Source: Pseudomonas marginalis (GTDB taxonomy: Bacteria; Pseudomonadota; Gammaproteobacteria; Pseudomonadales; Pseudomonadaceae). Taken from it: DNA of 64,000 nucleotides. Positions 1-8,589 of the stretch are shown here, one piece after another. Position 1 is the stretch's first letter. Each line of letters starts with the position of its first letter. Where the stretch lies: positions 4,093,501 through 4,157,500 of the forward strand of contig NZ_VTFG01000001.1 of the NCBI RefSeq assembly GCF_008692035.1. The letters are read 5' to 3'. Below the pieces are notes generated by a model. The model ran no database searches. It was not told the origin of the DNA and saw nothing but the letters and a program-made list of their open reading frames with translations. The position numbers and the translations under genes were made by a program.

Positions 1-1217
1 AGCGAGTTATTCGAGCCGATGAAGACGTCCTCACCAATAGTGGTCTGGTACTTATTGGCACCGTCGTAGTTGCAGGTGATCGCGCCTGCGCCGATGTTGC
101 TGCGCGCACCGATCACCGCATCCCCCAGGTAAGCCAGGTGGCCGGCCTTTGCATCATCGCCCATGCGTGCGTTTTTCAGTTCGACGAAATTGCCGACGTG
201 CGCCCTGGCGCCCATCACAGTGCCCGGACGCAACCGCGCAAAAGGCCCGGCATCGCTGCCCTCGCCCATTACGGCGCCGTCGATATGGCTGTTGGCCTTG
301 ACCACCACGCCCTTGCGCAGGGTGCTGTCCTTGATCACGCAGTTCGGGCCGATGACCACGTTGTCTTCGATGATCACGCGGCCTTCGAGGATCACGTTGA
401 TGTCGATCAGCACATCGCGGCCGACGGTGACCTCACCGCGTACGTCAAAACGCGCAGGGTCGCGCAGGGTCACGCCCTGGGCCATCAGGCGGCGGCCTTC
501 ACGCAGTTGGTAGTGACGCTCGAGCTCTGCAAGCTGCTTGCGATCATTGGCGCCCTGTACTTCCATCGGGTCGTGGGGCTGCTCGGTGGCGACCAGCAGG
601 CCATCACTCACGGCCATCTCGATCACGTCGGTGAGGTAGTACTCGCCCTGGGCGTTGTTGTTGGACAGGCGGCTCATCCAGTCGGCGAGCTTATTGGCAG
701 GCACCGCAAGGATGCCGGTGTTGCCTTCGGTGATAGCCCGCTGGGCTTCACTGGCGTCCTTGTGCTCGACGATCGCCGCGACCTTGCCGTCGGCACCGCG
801 CACGATGCGCCCGTAACCGGTGGGGTCATCCAGCTCAACGGTGAGCAGGCCCATCTGGCCGGGCACCACATGCTTGAGCAGGCGTTGCAGGGTTTCCACT
901 TCGATCAGCGGCACGTCACCGTAGAGGATCAGCACGGTGTCGGCGGTAATGAACGGCACAGCTTGCGCGGTGGCGTGGCCGGTGCCCAGTTGTTTGTCCT
1001 GTAATACGAAATTCAGGTCATCCGCCGCCAGGCGCTCGCGCACCACATCAGCACCGTGGCCGATCACCACGTGGATACGTTGCGGGTCCAGTTGACGAGC
1101 GCTGTGGATAACATGCCCAAGCATGGAATTGCCCGCGACCGGGTGCAGCACCTTGGGCAGGGCCGAACGCATGCGGGTGCCCTGGCCTGCGGCGAGAATG
1201 ACGATTTCAAGAGACAT
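1..1217 (-). CDS. glmU: Bifunctional GlmU, UDP-GlcNAc synthesis (partial)
   Basis: Cytoplasmic two-domain enzyme that acetylates glucosamine-1-phosphate and uridylylates the product to UDP-GlcNAc, the precursor of peptidoglycan and LPS. The gene runs off the left edge: about 405 N-terminal codons are present out of the usual ~455. The start is the ATG whose complement lies at 1215-1217; the product begins with the pyrophosphorylase signature LAAGQGTRM near residues 8-16. The hexapeptide-repeat left-handed beta-helix of the acetyltransferase domain begins near residue 250 and is the part being cut. It lies downstream of the atp operon on the same strand, beyond a terminator, as in other Pseudomonas, so it probably has its own promoter in the 122-bp gap. 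Intact as far as visible. Confidence 0.97.
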   Translation of the reverse strand, partial: MSLEIVILAAGQGTRMRSALPKVLHPVAGNSMLGHVIHSARQLDPQRIHVVIGHGADVVRERLAADDLNFVLQDKQLGTGHATAQAVPFITADTVLILYGDVPLIEVETLQRLLKHVVPGQMGLLTVELDDPTGYGRIVRGADGKVAAIVEHKDASEAQRAITEGNTGILAVPANKLADWMSRLSNNNAQGEYYLTDVIEMAVSDGLLVATEQPHDPMEVQGANDRKQLAELERHYQLREGRRLMAQGVTLRDPARFDVRGEVTVGRDVLIDINVILEGRVIIEDNVVIGPNCVIKDSTLRKGVVVKANSHIDGAVMGEGSDAGPFARLRPGTVMGARAHVGNFVELKNARMGDDAKAGHLAYLGDAVIGARSNIGAGAITCNYDGANKYQTTIGEDVFIGSNNS

Positions 1218-1277
1218 GAATGGCTACCAATCCTGGGCGGTCCGGCTTCAGACCAAAGATGTGTTTTGCTACAAAAG

Positions 1278-1305
1278 AAAAAGGGTAGCCGAGGCTACCC
1301 TTTTT
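1278..1305. terminator. Terminator between atpC and glmU
   Basis: An 8-bp stem GGGTAGCC/GGCTACCC with a two-base centre is flanked by A and T runs on both sides, so it can work in both directions. It follows the atpC stop and should end the atp operon transcript before glmU. Confidence 0.85.
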
Positions 1306-1339
1306 AATCAATCGCGCATAAGCATCACGGCGTCGCCGC

Positions 1340-1756
1340 TTACTTCTTGCGGATCTGCTGGAGCGTGCGCAGCTGAGCTGCAGCCTCGGCCAGACGTACA
1401 GCAGCAGCGCTGTAGTCGAAGTCCGCACCCTTTTCGTTCAGGGCCTTCTCGGCAGCCTTGACGGCTTCCTGAGCGGAGGCTTCATCCAGGTCGCCAGCAC
1501 GTTGCACGGTGTCGGCAAGTACCTTGACCATGTTCGGCTGAACCTCAAGGAAACCACCGGAGATGTAAAACACCTCCTTTTCCCCGCCTTGCTTGGTCAG
1601 AGTGATCGGACCTGGCTTCAAGCTGGTGATCAATGGCGCGTGGCCCATGGCAATACCCAGGTCACCGAGTTCGCCGTGTGCAATCACCATTTCTACCAGA
1701 CCGGAGAAGATTTCCCCTTCCGCGCTGACGATATCGCAATGGACTGTCATAGCCAT
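1340..1756 (-). CDS. atpC: ATP synthase F1 epsilon subunit
   Basis: Epsilon subunit of the F1 central stalk (138 aa), which couples c-ring rotation to catalysis and inhibits ATP hydrolysis. The N-terminal beta-sandwich (MTVHCDIVSAEGEIFSG, MGHAPLITSLKPGPI) and the C-terminal two-helix segment rich in A, E and K are both present. It is the last gene of the atp operon, 44 nt after atpD, and is followed by a strong terminator. The start MAMTVH could be one ATG further in (MTVH). Length and sequence are normal for the family. Confidence 0.97.
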   Translation of the reverse strand: MAMTVHCDIVSAEGEIFSGLVEMVIAHGELGDLGIAMGHAPLITSLKPGPITLTKQGGEKEVFYISGGFLEVQPNMVKVLADTVQRAGDLDEASAQEAVKAAEKALNEKGADFDYSAAAVRLAEAAAQLRTLQQIRKK

Positions 1757-1777
1757 CTGATTGCCTCAACCTGATGA

Positions 1778-1795
1778 GCGCCCGTTTCCGGGCGC
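1778..1795 (-). other. Hairpin in the atpD-atpC spacer
   Basis: A perfect 6-bp stem GCGCCC/GGGCGC with a 6-nt loop lies in the 44-nt gap between atpD and atpC. No T run follows, so it is more likely an mRNA stability or translation element than a terminator. Function is inferred from position only. Confidence 0.45.
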
Positions 1796-1800
1796 CTGGA

Positions 1801-3177
1801 TTACAGTTTCTTGGCTTTCTCGATCGCTTCTTCGATGCCGCCGACCATGTAGAACGCTTGTTCTGGCAGGTGGTCGTAGTCACCGTTGAGGATGCCTTTG
1901 AAGCCAGCAATGGTGTCTTTCAGGGAAACGTATTTACCCGAAGCACCGGTGAAGACTTCAGCCACGAAGAACGGCTGCGACAAGAAGCGCTGGATCTTAC
2001 GAGCACGGTTTACCAACTGCTTGTCGGCTTCCGACAGCTCGTCCATACCCAGGATCGCAATGATGTCCTTCAGTTCTTTGTAACGCTGCAGCACGTACTG
2101 AACGCCGCGAGCGGTGTCGTAGTGCTCCTGGCCGATCACGTTCGGGTCCAGCTGGCGCGAAGTCGAGTCGAGTGGATCGACCGCTGGGTAGATACCCAGG
2201 GAAGCGATGTCACGGGACAGAACGACGGTGGCGTCCAAGTGGGCGAAGGTGGTCGCAGGCGATGGGTCGGTCAAGTCATCCGCAGGTACGTATACCGCTT
2301 GGATCGAAGTGATCGAACCTTCCTTGGTCGAAGTGATACGTTCCTGCAGAACGCCCATCTCTTCAGCCAGGGTCGGCTGGTAACCTACTGCGGAAGGCAT
2401 ACGGCCCAGCAGTGCGGATACTTCAGTACCGGCCAGGGTGTAACGGTAGATGTTGTCGACGAACAGCAGAACGTCGTTACCTTCGTCACGGAACTTCTCG
2501 GCCATGGTCAGGCCAGTCAGTGCTACGCGCAGACGGTTTCCCGGCGGCTCGTTCATCTGACCGTAGACCAGTGCCACTTTGTCCAGAACGTTGGAGTCCT
2601 TCATCTCGTGGTAGAAGTCGTTACCCTCACGAGTACGCTCACCCACACCGGCGAACACGGAATAACCGCTGTGCTCGATGGCGATGTTACGGATCAGTTC
2701 CATCATGTTTACGGTCTTGCCTACACCGGCACCACCGAACAGACCGACTTTACCGCCCTTGGCGAACGGGCAAACCAGGTCGATAACCTTGATGCCGGTT
2801 TCCAGCAGGTCGTTGCCGCCAGCCTGTTCCGCGAACGAAGGTGCTGGACGGTGAATGCCCCAGCGCTCTTCGGTGTCGATCGGGCCAGCTTCGTCAATCG
2901 GGTTGCCCAGTACGTCCATGATCCGGCCCAGGGTCGCTTTACCGACCGGTACGGAGATGGCAGCGCCAGAGTCGATAACGTCCAGACCGCGCTTCAAGCC
3001 TTCGGTGGAACCCATCGCAATGGTACGAACTACGCCGTCGCCCAGCTGCTGCTGAACTTCCAGAGTAGTTTCCGCGCCTTGTACTTTCAGCGCGTTGTAG
3101 ATGCTCGGTACGCTGTCGCGTGGAAATTCCACGTCGATAACGGCGCCGATGATTTGAACGATACGTCCGCTACTCAT
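1801..3177 (-). CDS. atpD: ATP synthase F1 beta subunit
   Basis: Catalytic beta subunit (458 aa) of the F1 hexamer. The Walker A motif GGAGVGKTVNMMELI lies near residues 149-163, the GERTREG segment carrying the catalytic glutamate follows, and Walker B (VLLFVDNIYRY) is near residue 240. The start MSSGRIVQIIGAVIDVEFPR matches the family N terminus. It sits 27 nt after atpG and is expressed with the rest of the operon. A 472-codon reading frame on the opposite strand is a shadow of this gene. Confidence 0.98.
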   Translation of the reverse strand: MSSGRIVQIIGAVIDVEFPRDSVPSIYNALKVQGAETTLEVQQQLGDGVVRTIAMGSTEGLKRGLDVIDSGAAISVPVGKATLGRIMDVLGNPIDEAGPIDTEERWGIHRPAPSFAEQAGGNDLLETGIKVIDLVCPFAKGGKVGLFGGAGVGKTVNMMELIRNIAIEHSGYSVFAGVGERTREGNDFYHEMKDSNVLDKVALVYGQMNEPPGNRLRVALTGLTMAEKFRDEGNDVLLFVDNIYRYTLAGTEVSALLGRMPSAVGYQPTLAEEMGVLQERITSTKEGSITSIQAVYVPADDLTDPSPATTFAHLDATVVLSRDIASLGIYPAVDPLDSTSRQLDPNVIGQEHYDTARGVQYVLQRYKELKDIIAILGMDELSEADKQLVNRARKIQRFLSQPFFVAEVFTGASGKYVSLKDTIAGFKGILNGDYDHLPEQAFYMVGGIEEAIEKAKKL

Positions 3178-3204
3178 AGCTGGATCCTCTGAATATTTGA
3201 ACCG

Positions 3205-4065
3205 TTAAACCGCGGCAGCGCCGCCGACGATTTCCGAGATCTCTTGGGTGATCGCAGCCTGACGCGCCTTGTTGTAGATCAGCTGCAAATCGCTGATCAG
3301 ATCACCGGCGTTATCGGTAGCGTTTTTCATCGCGATCATCCGCGCCGCTTGTTCAGCTGCGTTGTTCTCGACCACCGCCTGGTACACCTGCGACTCCACG
3401 TAGCGCACCATCAAGCCGTCAAGCAGCTCTTTGGCGTCTGGTTCGTAGAGGTAGTCCCAGTGGTGCTTGAGTTCCTGATCCGGAGTCGCCACCAGTGGAA
3501 TCAATTGCTCCACGGTTGGCTGCTGGGTCATGGTGTTGATGAACTTGTTGGATACCACGGAGAGGCGGTCGATCCGGCCTTCCAGGTACGCATCCAGCAT
3601 CACCTTCACACTGCCGATCAAATCATTGATCGACGGCTCTTCACCCAGGTGGCTGATAGCTGCAACGACGTTACCGCCGAAGTTGCGGAAAAAGGCCGCA
3701 CCCTTGCTACCAACAACACACAGATCGATCTCGACGCCGTTTTCGCGGTTTACCGCCATGTCCTTGACCAGGGCCTTGAACAGGTTGGTATTCAAACCAC
3801 CGCACAAACCACGGTCACTGCTCACTACCACATAACCCACACGCTTGACGGCGCGCTCGATCATGAACGGGTGGCGGTATTCCGGGTTGGCGTTGGCCAG
3901 ATGCCCAATTACCTGGCGGATACGCTCCGCATAAGGACGGCTAGCAGCCATGCGCATTTGTGCCTTGCGCATTTTGCTGACCGCCACTTTTTCCATGGCG
4001 CTGGTAATTTTTTGCGTGCTTTTGATGCTCGCAATCTTACTGCGAATCTCTTTTGCGCCTGCCAT
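3205..4065 (-). CDS. atpG: ATP synthase F1 gamma subunit
   Basis: Gamma subunit (286 aa), the rotating central shaft inside the alpha3beta3 hexamer. The N-terminal helix MAGAKEIRSKIASIKSTQKI and the C-terminal helix (NATDNAGDLISDLQLIYNKAR, then QAAITQEISEIVGGAAA) that form the coiled-coil shaft are both conserved, with a Rossmann-like middle domain containing SSDRGLCGGLN. Length is normal. It follows atpA after a 50-nt spacer containing a perfect hairpin and precedes atpD by 27 nt. Confidence 0.98.
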   Translation of the reverse strand: MAGAKEIRSKIASIKSTQKITSAMEKVAVSKMRKAQMRMAASRPYAERIRQVIGHLANANPEYRHPFMIERAVKRVGYVVVSSDRGLCGGLNTNLFKALVKDMAVNRENGVEIDLCVVGSKGAAFFRNFGGNVVAAISHLGEEPSINDLIGSVKVMLDAYLEGRIDRLSVVSNKFINTMTQQPTVEQLIPLVATPDQELKHHWDYLYEPDAKELLDGLMVRYVESQVYQAVVENNAAEQAARMIAMKNATDNAGDLISDLQLIYNKARQAAITQEISEIVGGAAAV

Positions 4066-4086
4066 GTAACACCTATCAGGTTAGCA

Positions 4087-4110
4087 AGCGGGAGCCTTGC
4101 GGCTCCCGCT
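4087..4110 (-). other. Perfect hairpin in the atpA-atpG spacer
   Basis: A 10-bp perfect stem AGCGGGAGCC/GGCTCCCGCT with a 4-nt loop fills half of the 50-nt spacer. There is no T run after it. In an operon whose subunits are needed in unequal amounts (3 alpha to 1 gamma), a processing, stability or partial attenuation role is plausible; this is inference. Confidence 0.55.
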
Positions 4111-4115
4111 GCGGC

Positions 4116-5660
4116 TTACCAGGTTTGGGTGGCCTTGAACTTCTCGATACCGGCTTTCATGCCAGCGTCGATATCGTCATTGAAGTCACCCTTCACGTTG
4201 ATCTTCGCCATCAATTCGGCGTGATCGCGGTTGAAGTAAGCAATCAGCGCTTGTTCAAAGCTGCCGACCTTGGCGATTTCAACGTCGGTCAGGAACCCAC
4301 GCTCAGCGGCATACAGCGACAACGCCATGTCAGCGATCGACATTGGGGCGTATTGCTTCTGCTTCATCAGCTCGGTAACGCGCTGACCATGCTCAAGTTG
4401 CTTACGGGTCGCTTCGTCCAGGTCAGAAGCGAACTGGGCGAATGCGGCCAGTTCACGGTACTGAGCCAGAGCGGTACGGATACCACCGGAGAGCTTCTTG
4501 ATGATCTTGGTCTGAGCGGCACCACCCACACGGGATACCGAAACACCGGCGTTCACTGCAGGGCGGATGCCCGAGTTGAACATGGCCGATTCCAGGAAGA
4601 TCTGACCGTCGGTGATGGAAATCACGTTGGTCGGAACGAACGCGGAAACGTCGCCAGCCTGGGTTTCGATGATCGGCAGTGCGGTCAGGGAACCGGTTTT
4701 GCCGGTCACTGCGCCGTTGGTGAACTTCTCTACGTACTCTTCCGAAACGCGGGATGCGCGCTCCAGCAGACGGGAGTGGAGATAGAACACGTCGCCTGGG
4801 TAGGCTTCACGGCCTGGTGGACGGCGCAGCAGCAGGGAAATCTGGCGGTAAGCCACTGCTTGCTTGGACAGATCGTCATAAACGATCAGCGCGTCTTCAC
4901 CGCGGTCGCGGAAGAATTCACCCATGGTGCAACCGGAGTACGGTGCCAGGAATTGCAGCGCAGGAGATTCCGAAGCACTGGCAGCCACGATGATCGTGTT
5001 GGCCAGGGCGCCGTTTTCTTCCAGCTTGCGAACCACGTTGGCGATGGTCGATTGCTTCTGACCGATCGCTACGTAGACGCAGAAAATGCCGCTGTTCTTC
5101 TGGTTGATGATCGCGTCGATCGCCAGAGCGGTTTTACCGATCTGACGGTCACCGATGATCAGCTCACGCTGGCCACGGCCGACTGGGATCATGGCATCGA
5201 CAGCCTTGTAGCCAGTCTGTACAGGCTGGTCTACCGACTTACGCCAGATCACGCCTGGAGCAACTTTCTCGACCGCGTCGGTCTCGGTGTTGCCCAGTGG
5301 ACCTTTACCGTCAACAGGGTTACCCAGTGCGTCGACTACGCGACCCAGCAATTCCTTACCAACCGGAACCTCCAGGATGCGGCCAGTGCACTTGGCGCTC
5401 ATGCCTTCAGCCAGACTGGTGTACGCGCCCAATACCACGGCACCTACGGAGTCTTGCTCCAGGTTGAGGGCCATACCGTAGACGCCGCCCGGAAACTCGA
5501 TCATCTCGCCGTACATAACGTCGGCCAGACCGTGAATCCGCACGATGCCGTCAGATACGCTGACGACAGTGCCTTCGTTACGGGCTTGGGAGGTCACATC
5601 GAGCTTGTCGATGCGGCCCTTGATAATTTCACTTATTTCGGAAGGATTGAGTTGCTGCAT
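4116..5660 (-). CDS. atpA: ATP synthase F1 alpha subunit
   Basis: Non-catalytic nucleotide-binding alpha subunit (514 aa) of F1. The Walker A motif GDRQIGKTALAID is near residues 169-181, and the alpha-specific segments DDLSKQAVAYRQ and LLLRRPPGREAYPGD follow. The N terminus MQQLNPSEISEIIKGRI, which binds delta, is intact. It lies 21 nt after atpH. The length matches the family (513-514 aa). A 693-codon open frame on the other strand is a codon-bias shadow. Confidence 0.98.
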   Translation of the reverse strand: MQQLNPSEISEIIKGRIDKLDVTSQARNEGTVVSVSDGIVRIHGLADVMYGEMIEFPGGVYGMALNLEQDSVGAVVLGAYTSLAEGMSAKCTGRILEVPVGKELLGRVVDALGNPVDGKGPLGNTETDAVEKVAPGVIWRKSVDQPVQTGYKAVDAMIPVGRGQRELIIGDRQIGKTALAIDAIINQKNSGIFCVYVAIGQKQSTIANVVRKLEENGALANTIIVAASASESPALQFLAPYSGCTMGEFFRDRGEDALIVYDDLSKQAVAYRQISLLLRRPPGREAYPGDVFYLHSRLLERASRVSEEYVEKFTNGAVTGKTGSLTALPIIETQAGDVSAFVPTNVISITDGQIFLESAMFNSGIRPAVNAGVSVSRVGGAAQTKIIKKLSGGIRTALAQYRELAAFAQFASDLDEATRKQLEHGQRVTELMKQKQYAPMSIADMALSLYAAERGFLTDVEIAKVGSFEQALIAYFNRDHAELMAKINVKGDFNDDIDAGMKAGIEKFKATQTW

Positions 5661-5681
5661 TGCTCTGCTGCCCCTTCAAAC

Positions 5682-6218
5682 TCAAGATTTCAATGCTTCG
5701 GCAAGATTCGCGAGTTTGCCGCGAATCGAGCCATCGATAACCAGGTCGCCGGCGCGAATGACAACACCCCCAATAAGGGATGGGTCTTCCGCAACTTGCA
5801 GGCGCACTTCCCGGTCGAGTCGTGCACTGAGAACCTTGGCGAGTTTGTCTTGCTGTTCTTGGTTCAATGCAAAAGCACTGGTCACTTCAACGTCTACCGA
5901 TTTCTCTTGCTCGGCCTTGTACAGGTCGAACAGAGCGGCAATCTCCGGCAAAAGCAGGAGACGGTCGTTTTCGGCGATGACATTGATGAAGTTCTGCACT
6001 TTCACATCAAACTTGTCGCCGCACACTTCAATAAAAGTGGCGGCCTTGTCTGCGCTCGTCAGTCGCGGGGCCTTGAGCACGCGCTGCATGGTGCCGTCTT
6101 GCGACACTGCTGCAGCCAGGCCGAGCATGGCTGACCAAGAGGCCAGCTGCTGGTGGGCCTGGGCGTGCTCGAAGGCTGCCTTAGCGTAAGGTCGGGCCAA
6201 CGTGGTCAATTCTGCCAT
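5682..6218 (-). CDS. atpH: ATP synthase F1 delta subunit
   Basis: Delta subunit (178 aa), part of the peripheral stalk joining F1 to the b subunits. The product starts MAELTTLARPYAKAAFEHA, with the typical RPYAKA(A/V)FE signature, and the C-terminal segment has VEVTSAFALNQEQ and DPSLIGGVVIRAGDLVIDGS, both diagnostic. It follows atpF by 12 nt and precedes atpA by 21 nt. Length is normal. Confidence 0.97.
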   Translation of the reverse strand: MAELTTLARPYAKAAFEHAQAHQQLASWSAMLGLAAAVSQDGTMQRVLKAPRLTSADKAATFIEVCGDKFDVKVQNFINVIAENDRLLLLPEIAALFDLYKAEQEKSVDVEVTSAFALNQEQQDKLAKVLSARLDREVRLQVAEDPSLIGGVVIRAGDLVIDGSIRGKLANLAEALKS

Positions 6219-6230
6219 GATCGCCCTCGC

Positions 6231-6701
6231 TTAAATTTCAGCAGCCAGTTTGTTAACCAGCTCCGCGTGCGCGTTTTGATCAATTGTGGCACCCAGGATC
6301 TTCTCAGCACCGCCGACGGCCAGAGCACCCAGTTGGGCACGCAGCGCATCTTTGACACCGTTCAGTTCCTGCTCGATCTCGGCTTGAGCCTGAACCTTCA
6401 CACGGTCAGCGTCGATACGGGCTTTTTCAACAGCCTCTTCAACAATCTGGTTACCGCGTTTCTTGGCTTGCTCAATGATTTCGGCTGCTTGAGCTTTCGC
6501 TTCGCGCAGTTGCTGACCCGCTTTATCTTGGGCCAACTCCAGGTCGCGAGCTGCTCGTGCGGCAGCGTCCAGTCCATCCGCGATCTTCTTTTGACGTTCG
6601 TGCAAAGCCGCGATGACCGGAGGCCATACGAACTTCATGCAGAAAACGACAAAAATCAAGAACGCTAAGGACTGACCAATAATGGTTGCATTAATGTTCA
6701 C
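6231..6701 (-). CDS. atpF: ATP synthase Fo b subunit
   Basis: Subunit b (156 aa), the membrane-anchored peripheral stalk that dimerises through a long coiled coil. I chose the GTG at 6701 (MNINATIIGQSLAFLIFVVF) because 156 aa and this N terminus match Pseudomonas AtpF; an upstream in-frame start would add 12 unconserved residues. One membrane helix (about residues 6-26) is followed by a charged, alanine-rich coiled coil (WPPVIAALHERQKKIADGLD onward). It lies 55 nt after atpE. Confidence 0.95.
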   Translation of the reverse strand: MNINATIIGQSLAFLIFVVFCMKFVWPPVIAALHERQKKIADGLDAAARAARDLELAQDKAGQQLREAKAQAAEIIEQAKKRGNQIVEEAVEKARIDADRVKVQAQAEIEQELNGVKDALRAQLGALAVGGAEKILGATIDQNAHAELVNKLAAEI

Positions 6702-6756
6702 GCCAATACCTCGCTCATTCGTTGCACAACACACCAATCACTCGAAAAACGAGTGA

Positions 6757-7014
6757 TTAACCGGCGAGTTGACCAACGAAGGGGTTCGCGAAGGTGAAGA
6801 ACAGAGCGATACCAACGCCGATCATGGTCACGGCGTCGAGCAGGCCGGCAACGATGAACATTTTAACTTGCAGCATTGGAACCATTTCTGGCTGACGCGC
6901 TGCGCCTTCCAGGAACTTGCCGCCCAGCAGGCCGAAACCAATGGCAGTACCCAGGGCGCCCAGGCCGATCAACAGTGCAACAGCGATAGCGGTTAGACCA
7001 ACTACAGTTTCCAT
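6757..7014 (-). CDS. atpE: ATP synthase Fo c subunit
   Basis: Subunit c (85 aa), the proteolipid that forms the rotor ring and carries protons. It is a hairpin of two membrane helices (about residues 5-30 and 52-77) joined by the polar loop ARQPEMVP. The proton-binding carboxylate is Asp60 (VAGLLDAV), without the surrounding residues expected for sodium coupling. It is flanked by the longest spacer of the operon (133 nt to atpB) and by 55 nt to atpF, in keeping with its need for higher synthesis. Confidence 0.98.
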
Positions 7015-7101
7015 CTTTCCTCCCGACTTTTACGTCGTATGGTTTAGGTTTTTTAGATTTTAAAGCGGTAAAACAAATCGTTTCATAGCCCTGGTGGGCC
7101 A

Positions 7102-7123
7102 CCTTCCCGTTTCACCGGGAAGG
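7102..7123 (-). other. Hairpin in the atpB-atpE leader
   Basis: A perfect 8-bp stem CCTTCCCG/CGGGAAGG with a 6-nt loop lies in the 133-nt spacer upstream of atpE. Structured atpE leaders are known to raise c-subunit output in other bacteria; that role here is inference from position. Confidence 0.45.
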
Positions 7124-7147
7124 ACATCAGGCTAGTCGAGACTGGCC

Positions 7148-8017
7148 TTAATGGTTCTCTTCGTGCGCCATCGACAGGTAGACGATGGTCAGCATCATGA
7201 AGATGAAGGCCTGCAGGGTGATGATCAGGATGTGGAACACAGCCCACGCCCACTGCAGAACAATGCCCAGGCCGCTAAGCCAGAGCAAGCCGCTGCCGAA
7301 CATCACAGCGATCAGAATGAACACCAGCTCGCCGGCATACATGTTGCCGAACAGTCGCAGGGCCAGGGAGATCGGCTTGGCGATCAGGGTGACGAATTCC
7401 AGCAGGAAGTTCACCGGGATCAGCAGGGCTTGAACGAAGATGTTCTTGCTGCCGAACGGGTGCAGGGTCAGTTCGCCGATGAAGCCGCCGATGCCCTTGA
7501 TCTTGATGCTGTAGAAAATGATCAACGCAAATACCGACAGGGCCATGCCCAGGGTAGCGTTCGGGTCAGTGGTCGATACGGCACGGAATGGAATGTGCGG
7601 GTCGCCGGAAATCGCCATGGCCAACTGAGGGATCCAGTCAACCGGGATCAGGTCGACGGCGTTCATCAGGAACACCCAGACGAAGATGGTCAGTGCCAAC
7701 GGTGCAATCACCGGGCTACGGCCATGGAAGCTGTCTTTCACGCTGCCATCGACGAATTCGACCAGTACTTCAACGAAGTTCTGCAAAGCACCTGGTTGAC
7801 CGGAAGTCGCCTTCTTTGCCGCCATGCGGAAAATCAGGACGAAGATCAGACCCAAAGCGACCGACCAGCCCAGAGTATCCAGGTGGAAAGCCCAGAAGCC
7901 CATTTCTTTGGCTTCTGCTGCGGAGTGGGCAAAGCCCCAGCCGCCGTTGGGAAGCTGACCGAAGGTCAGGTTCTGCAAGTGGTGCTGGATATAGCCCGAA
8001 GCGGTTGTTTCTGCCAT
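7148..8017 (-). CDS. atpB: ATP synthase Fo a subunit
   Basis: Subunit a (289 aa), the membrane stator that forms the proton half-channels against the c ring. It has five to six hydrophobic helices; the essential arginine is in the helix with SLALRLFGNMYAGELV (near residue 220), and the last helix contains LQAFIFMMLTIVYLSMA. The start MAETTASGYIQHHLQNLTFG fits the family. It follows atpI by 16 nt. Confidence 0.98.
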   Translation of the reverse strand: MAETTASGYIQHHLQNLTFGQLPNGGWGFAHSAAEAKEMGFWAFHLDTLGWSVALGLIFVLIFRMAAKKATSGQPGALQNFVEVLVEFVDGSVKDSFHGRSPVIAPLALTIFVWVFLMNAVDLIPVDWIPQLAMAISGDPHIPFRAVSTTDPNATLGMALSVFALIIFYSIKIKGIGGFIGELTLHPFGSKNIFVQALLIPVNFLLEFVTLIAKPISLALRLFGNMYAGELVFILIAVMFGSGLLWLSGLGIVLQWAWAVFHILIITLQAFIFMMLTIVYLSMAHEENH

Positions 8018-8033
8018 GGTTGCCTCAAACGCC

Positions 8034-8441
8034 CTAAGGTTTCGAAAGTCTTGTTTTCATCAGCAGGGGAGCGAACCAGCTGACCAGTTGGGTCAACACG
8101 AAGACGCCGAATACAGCCAGCGGCGCCAATGGCTTCACACCTGCAAAGGTCAGTGCAAACAGCACTGCCGTCAAAATCAGTTTCCCCGCCTCGCCGGCAT
8201 AAAAAGACCGGACGATAGCCTGGGCTGCTCGGGCGCCGGAAAACCGAAAGGCCCTGTGAGCAAAATACATATTGGGCAGCAAGGCTATCAGGCCTCCGCA
8301 AAGTCCCGAATACCCGGCTACGACTCCATGCCAATACCAGAGCGCCAATGCGGCGATCAGCAAAATGACAAATTGAGCCAATAAAACCGGGAAAACGGCC
8401 AAGCGATGGAACGGCAACGTGTTTGGCGTGCGGGTTTCCAT
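8034..8441 (-). CDS. atpI: ATP synthase assembly protein AtpI
   Basis: Small four-helix membrane protein (135 aa) at the head of the atp operon. In other bacteria AtpI helps c-ring assembly and is not part of the finished enzyme. I chose the ATG at 8441 because GAGGAG sits 8 nt upstream; a GTG one codon earlier is possible. The hydrophobic segments include LLAQFVILLIAALALWYW and LIALLPNMYFAHRAF. A strong promoter lies about 75 nt upstream. Confidence 0.93.
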   Translation of the reverse strand: METRTPNTLPFHRLAVFPVLLAQFVILLIAALALWYWHGVVAGYSGLCGGLIALLPNMYFAHRAFRFSGARAAQAIVRSFYAGEAGKLILTAVLFALTFAGVKPLAPLAVFGVFVLTQLVSWFAPLLMKTRLSKP

Positions 8442-8515
8442 CACTCTTGCTCCTCAATGGTCGGCTGCCGGAAATCAATAACTTGGCATAATTTGTGCCG
8501 ACAAAATGCGCGCAG

Positions 8516-8544
8516 AGTATAGGGGCGGTTCTGCCCCTATTCAA
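8516..8544 (-). promoter_or_regulatory. Sigma-70 promoter of the atp operon with palindromic spacer
   Basis: On the minus strand the sequence reads TTGAAT (-35, complement of 8539-8544), a 17-nt spacer and TATACT (-10, complement of 8516-8521). The spacer forms most of a perfect 8-bp inverted repeat ATAGGGGC/GCCCCTAT (8519-8540) with a 6-nt centre. It is the best sigma-70 match upstream of atpI. The repeat could also be the weak terminator of parB or a protein-binding site. Confidence 0.7.
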
Positions 8545-8589
8545 CTGTCGGGTAGTGATTTCCGATCACACGCTACATAAGCAAATGTT

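Noticed and set aside
1774..3192. 472-codon open frame antisense to atpD
   Set aside because: Antisense shadow; atpD is complete on the other strand.
4053..6134. 693-codon open frame antisense to atpA/atpH
   Set aside because: Mirrors conserved ATP synthase genes; GC-rich codon bias opens the opposite strand. No protein-family motif seen.
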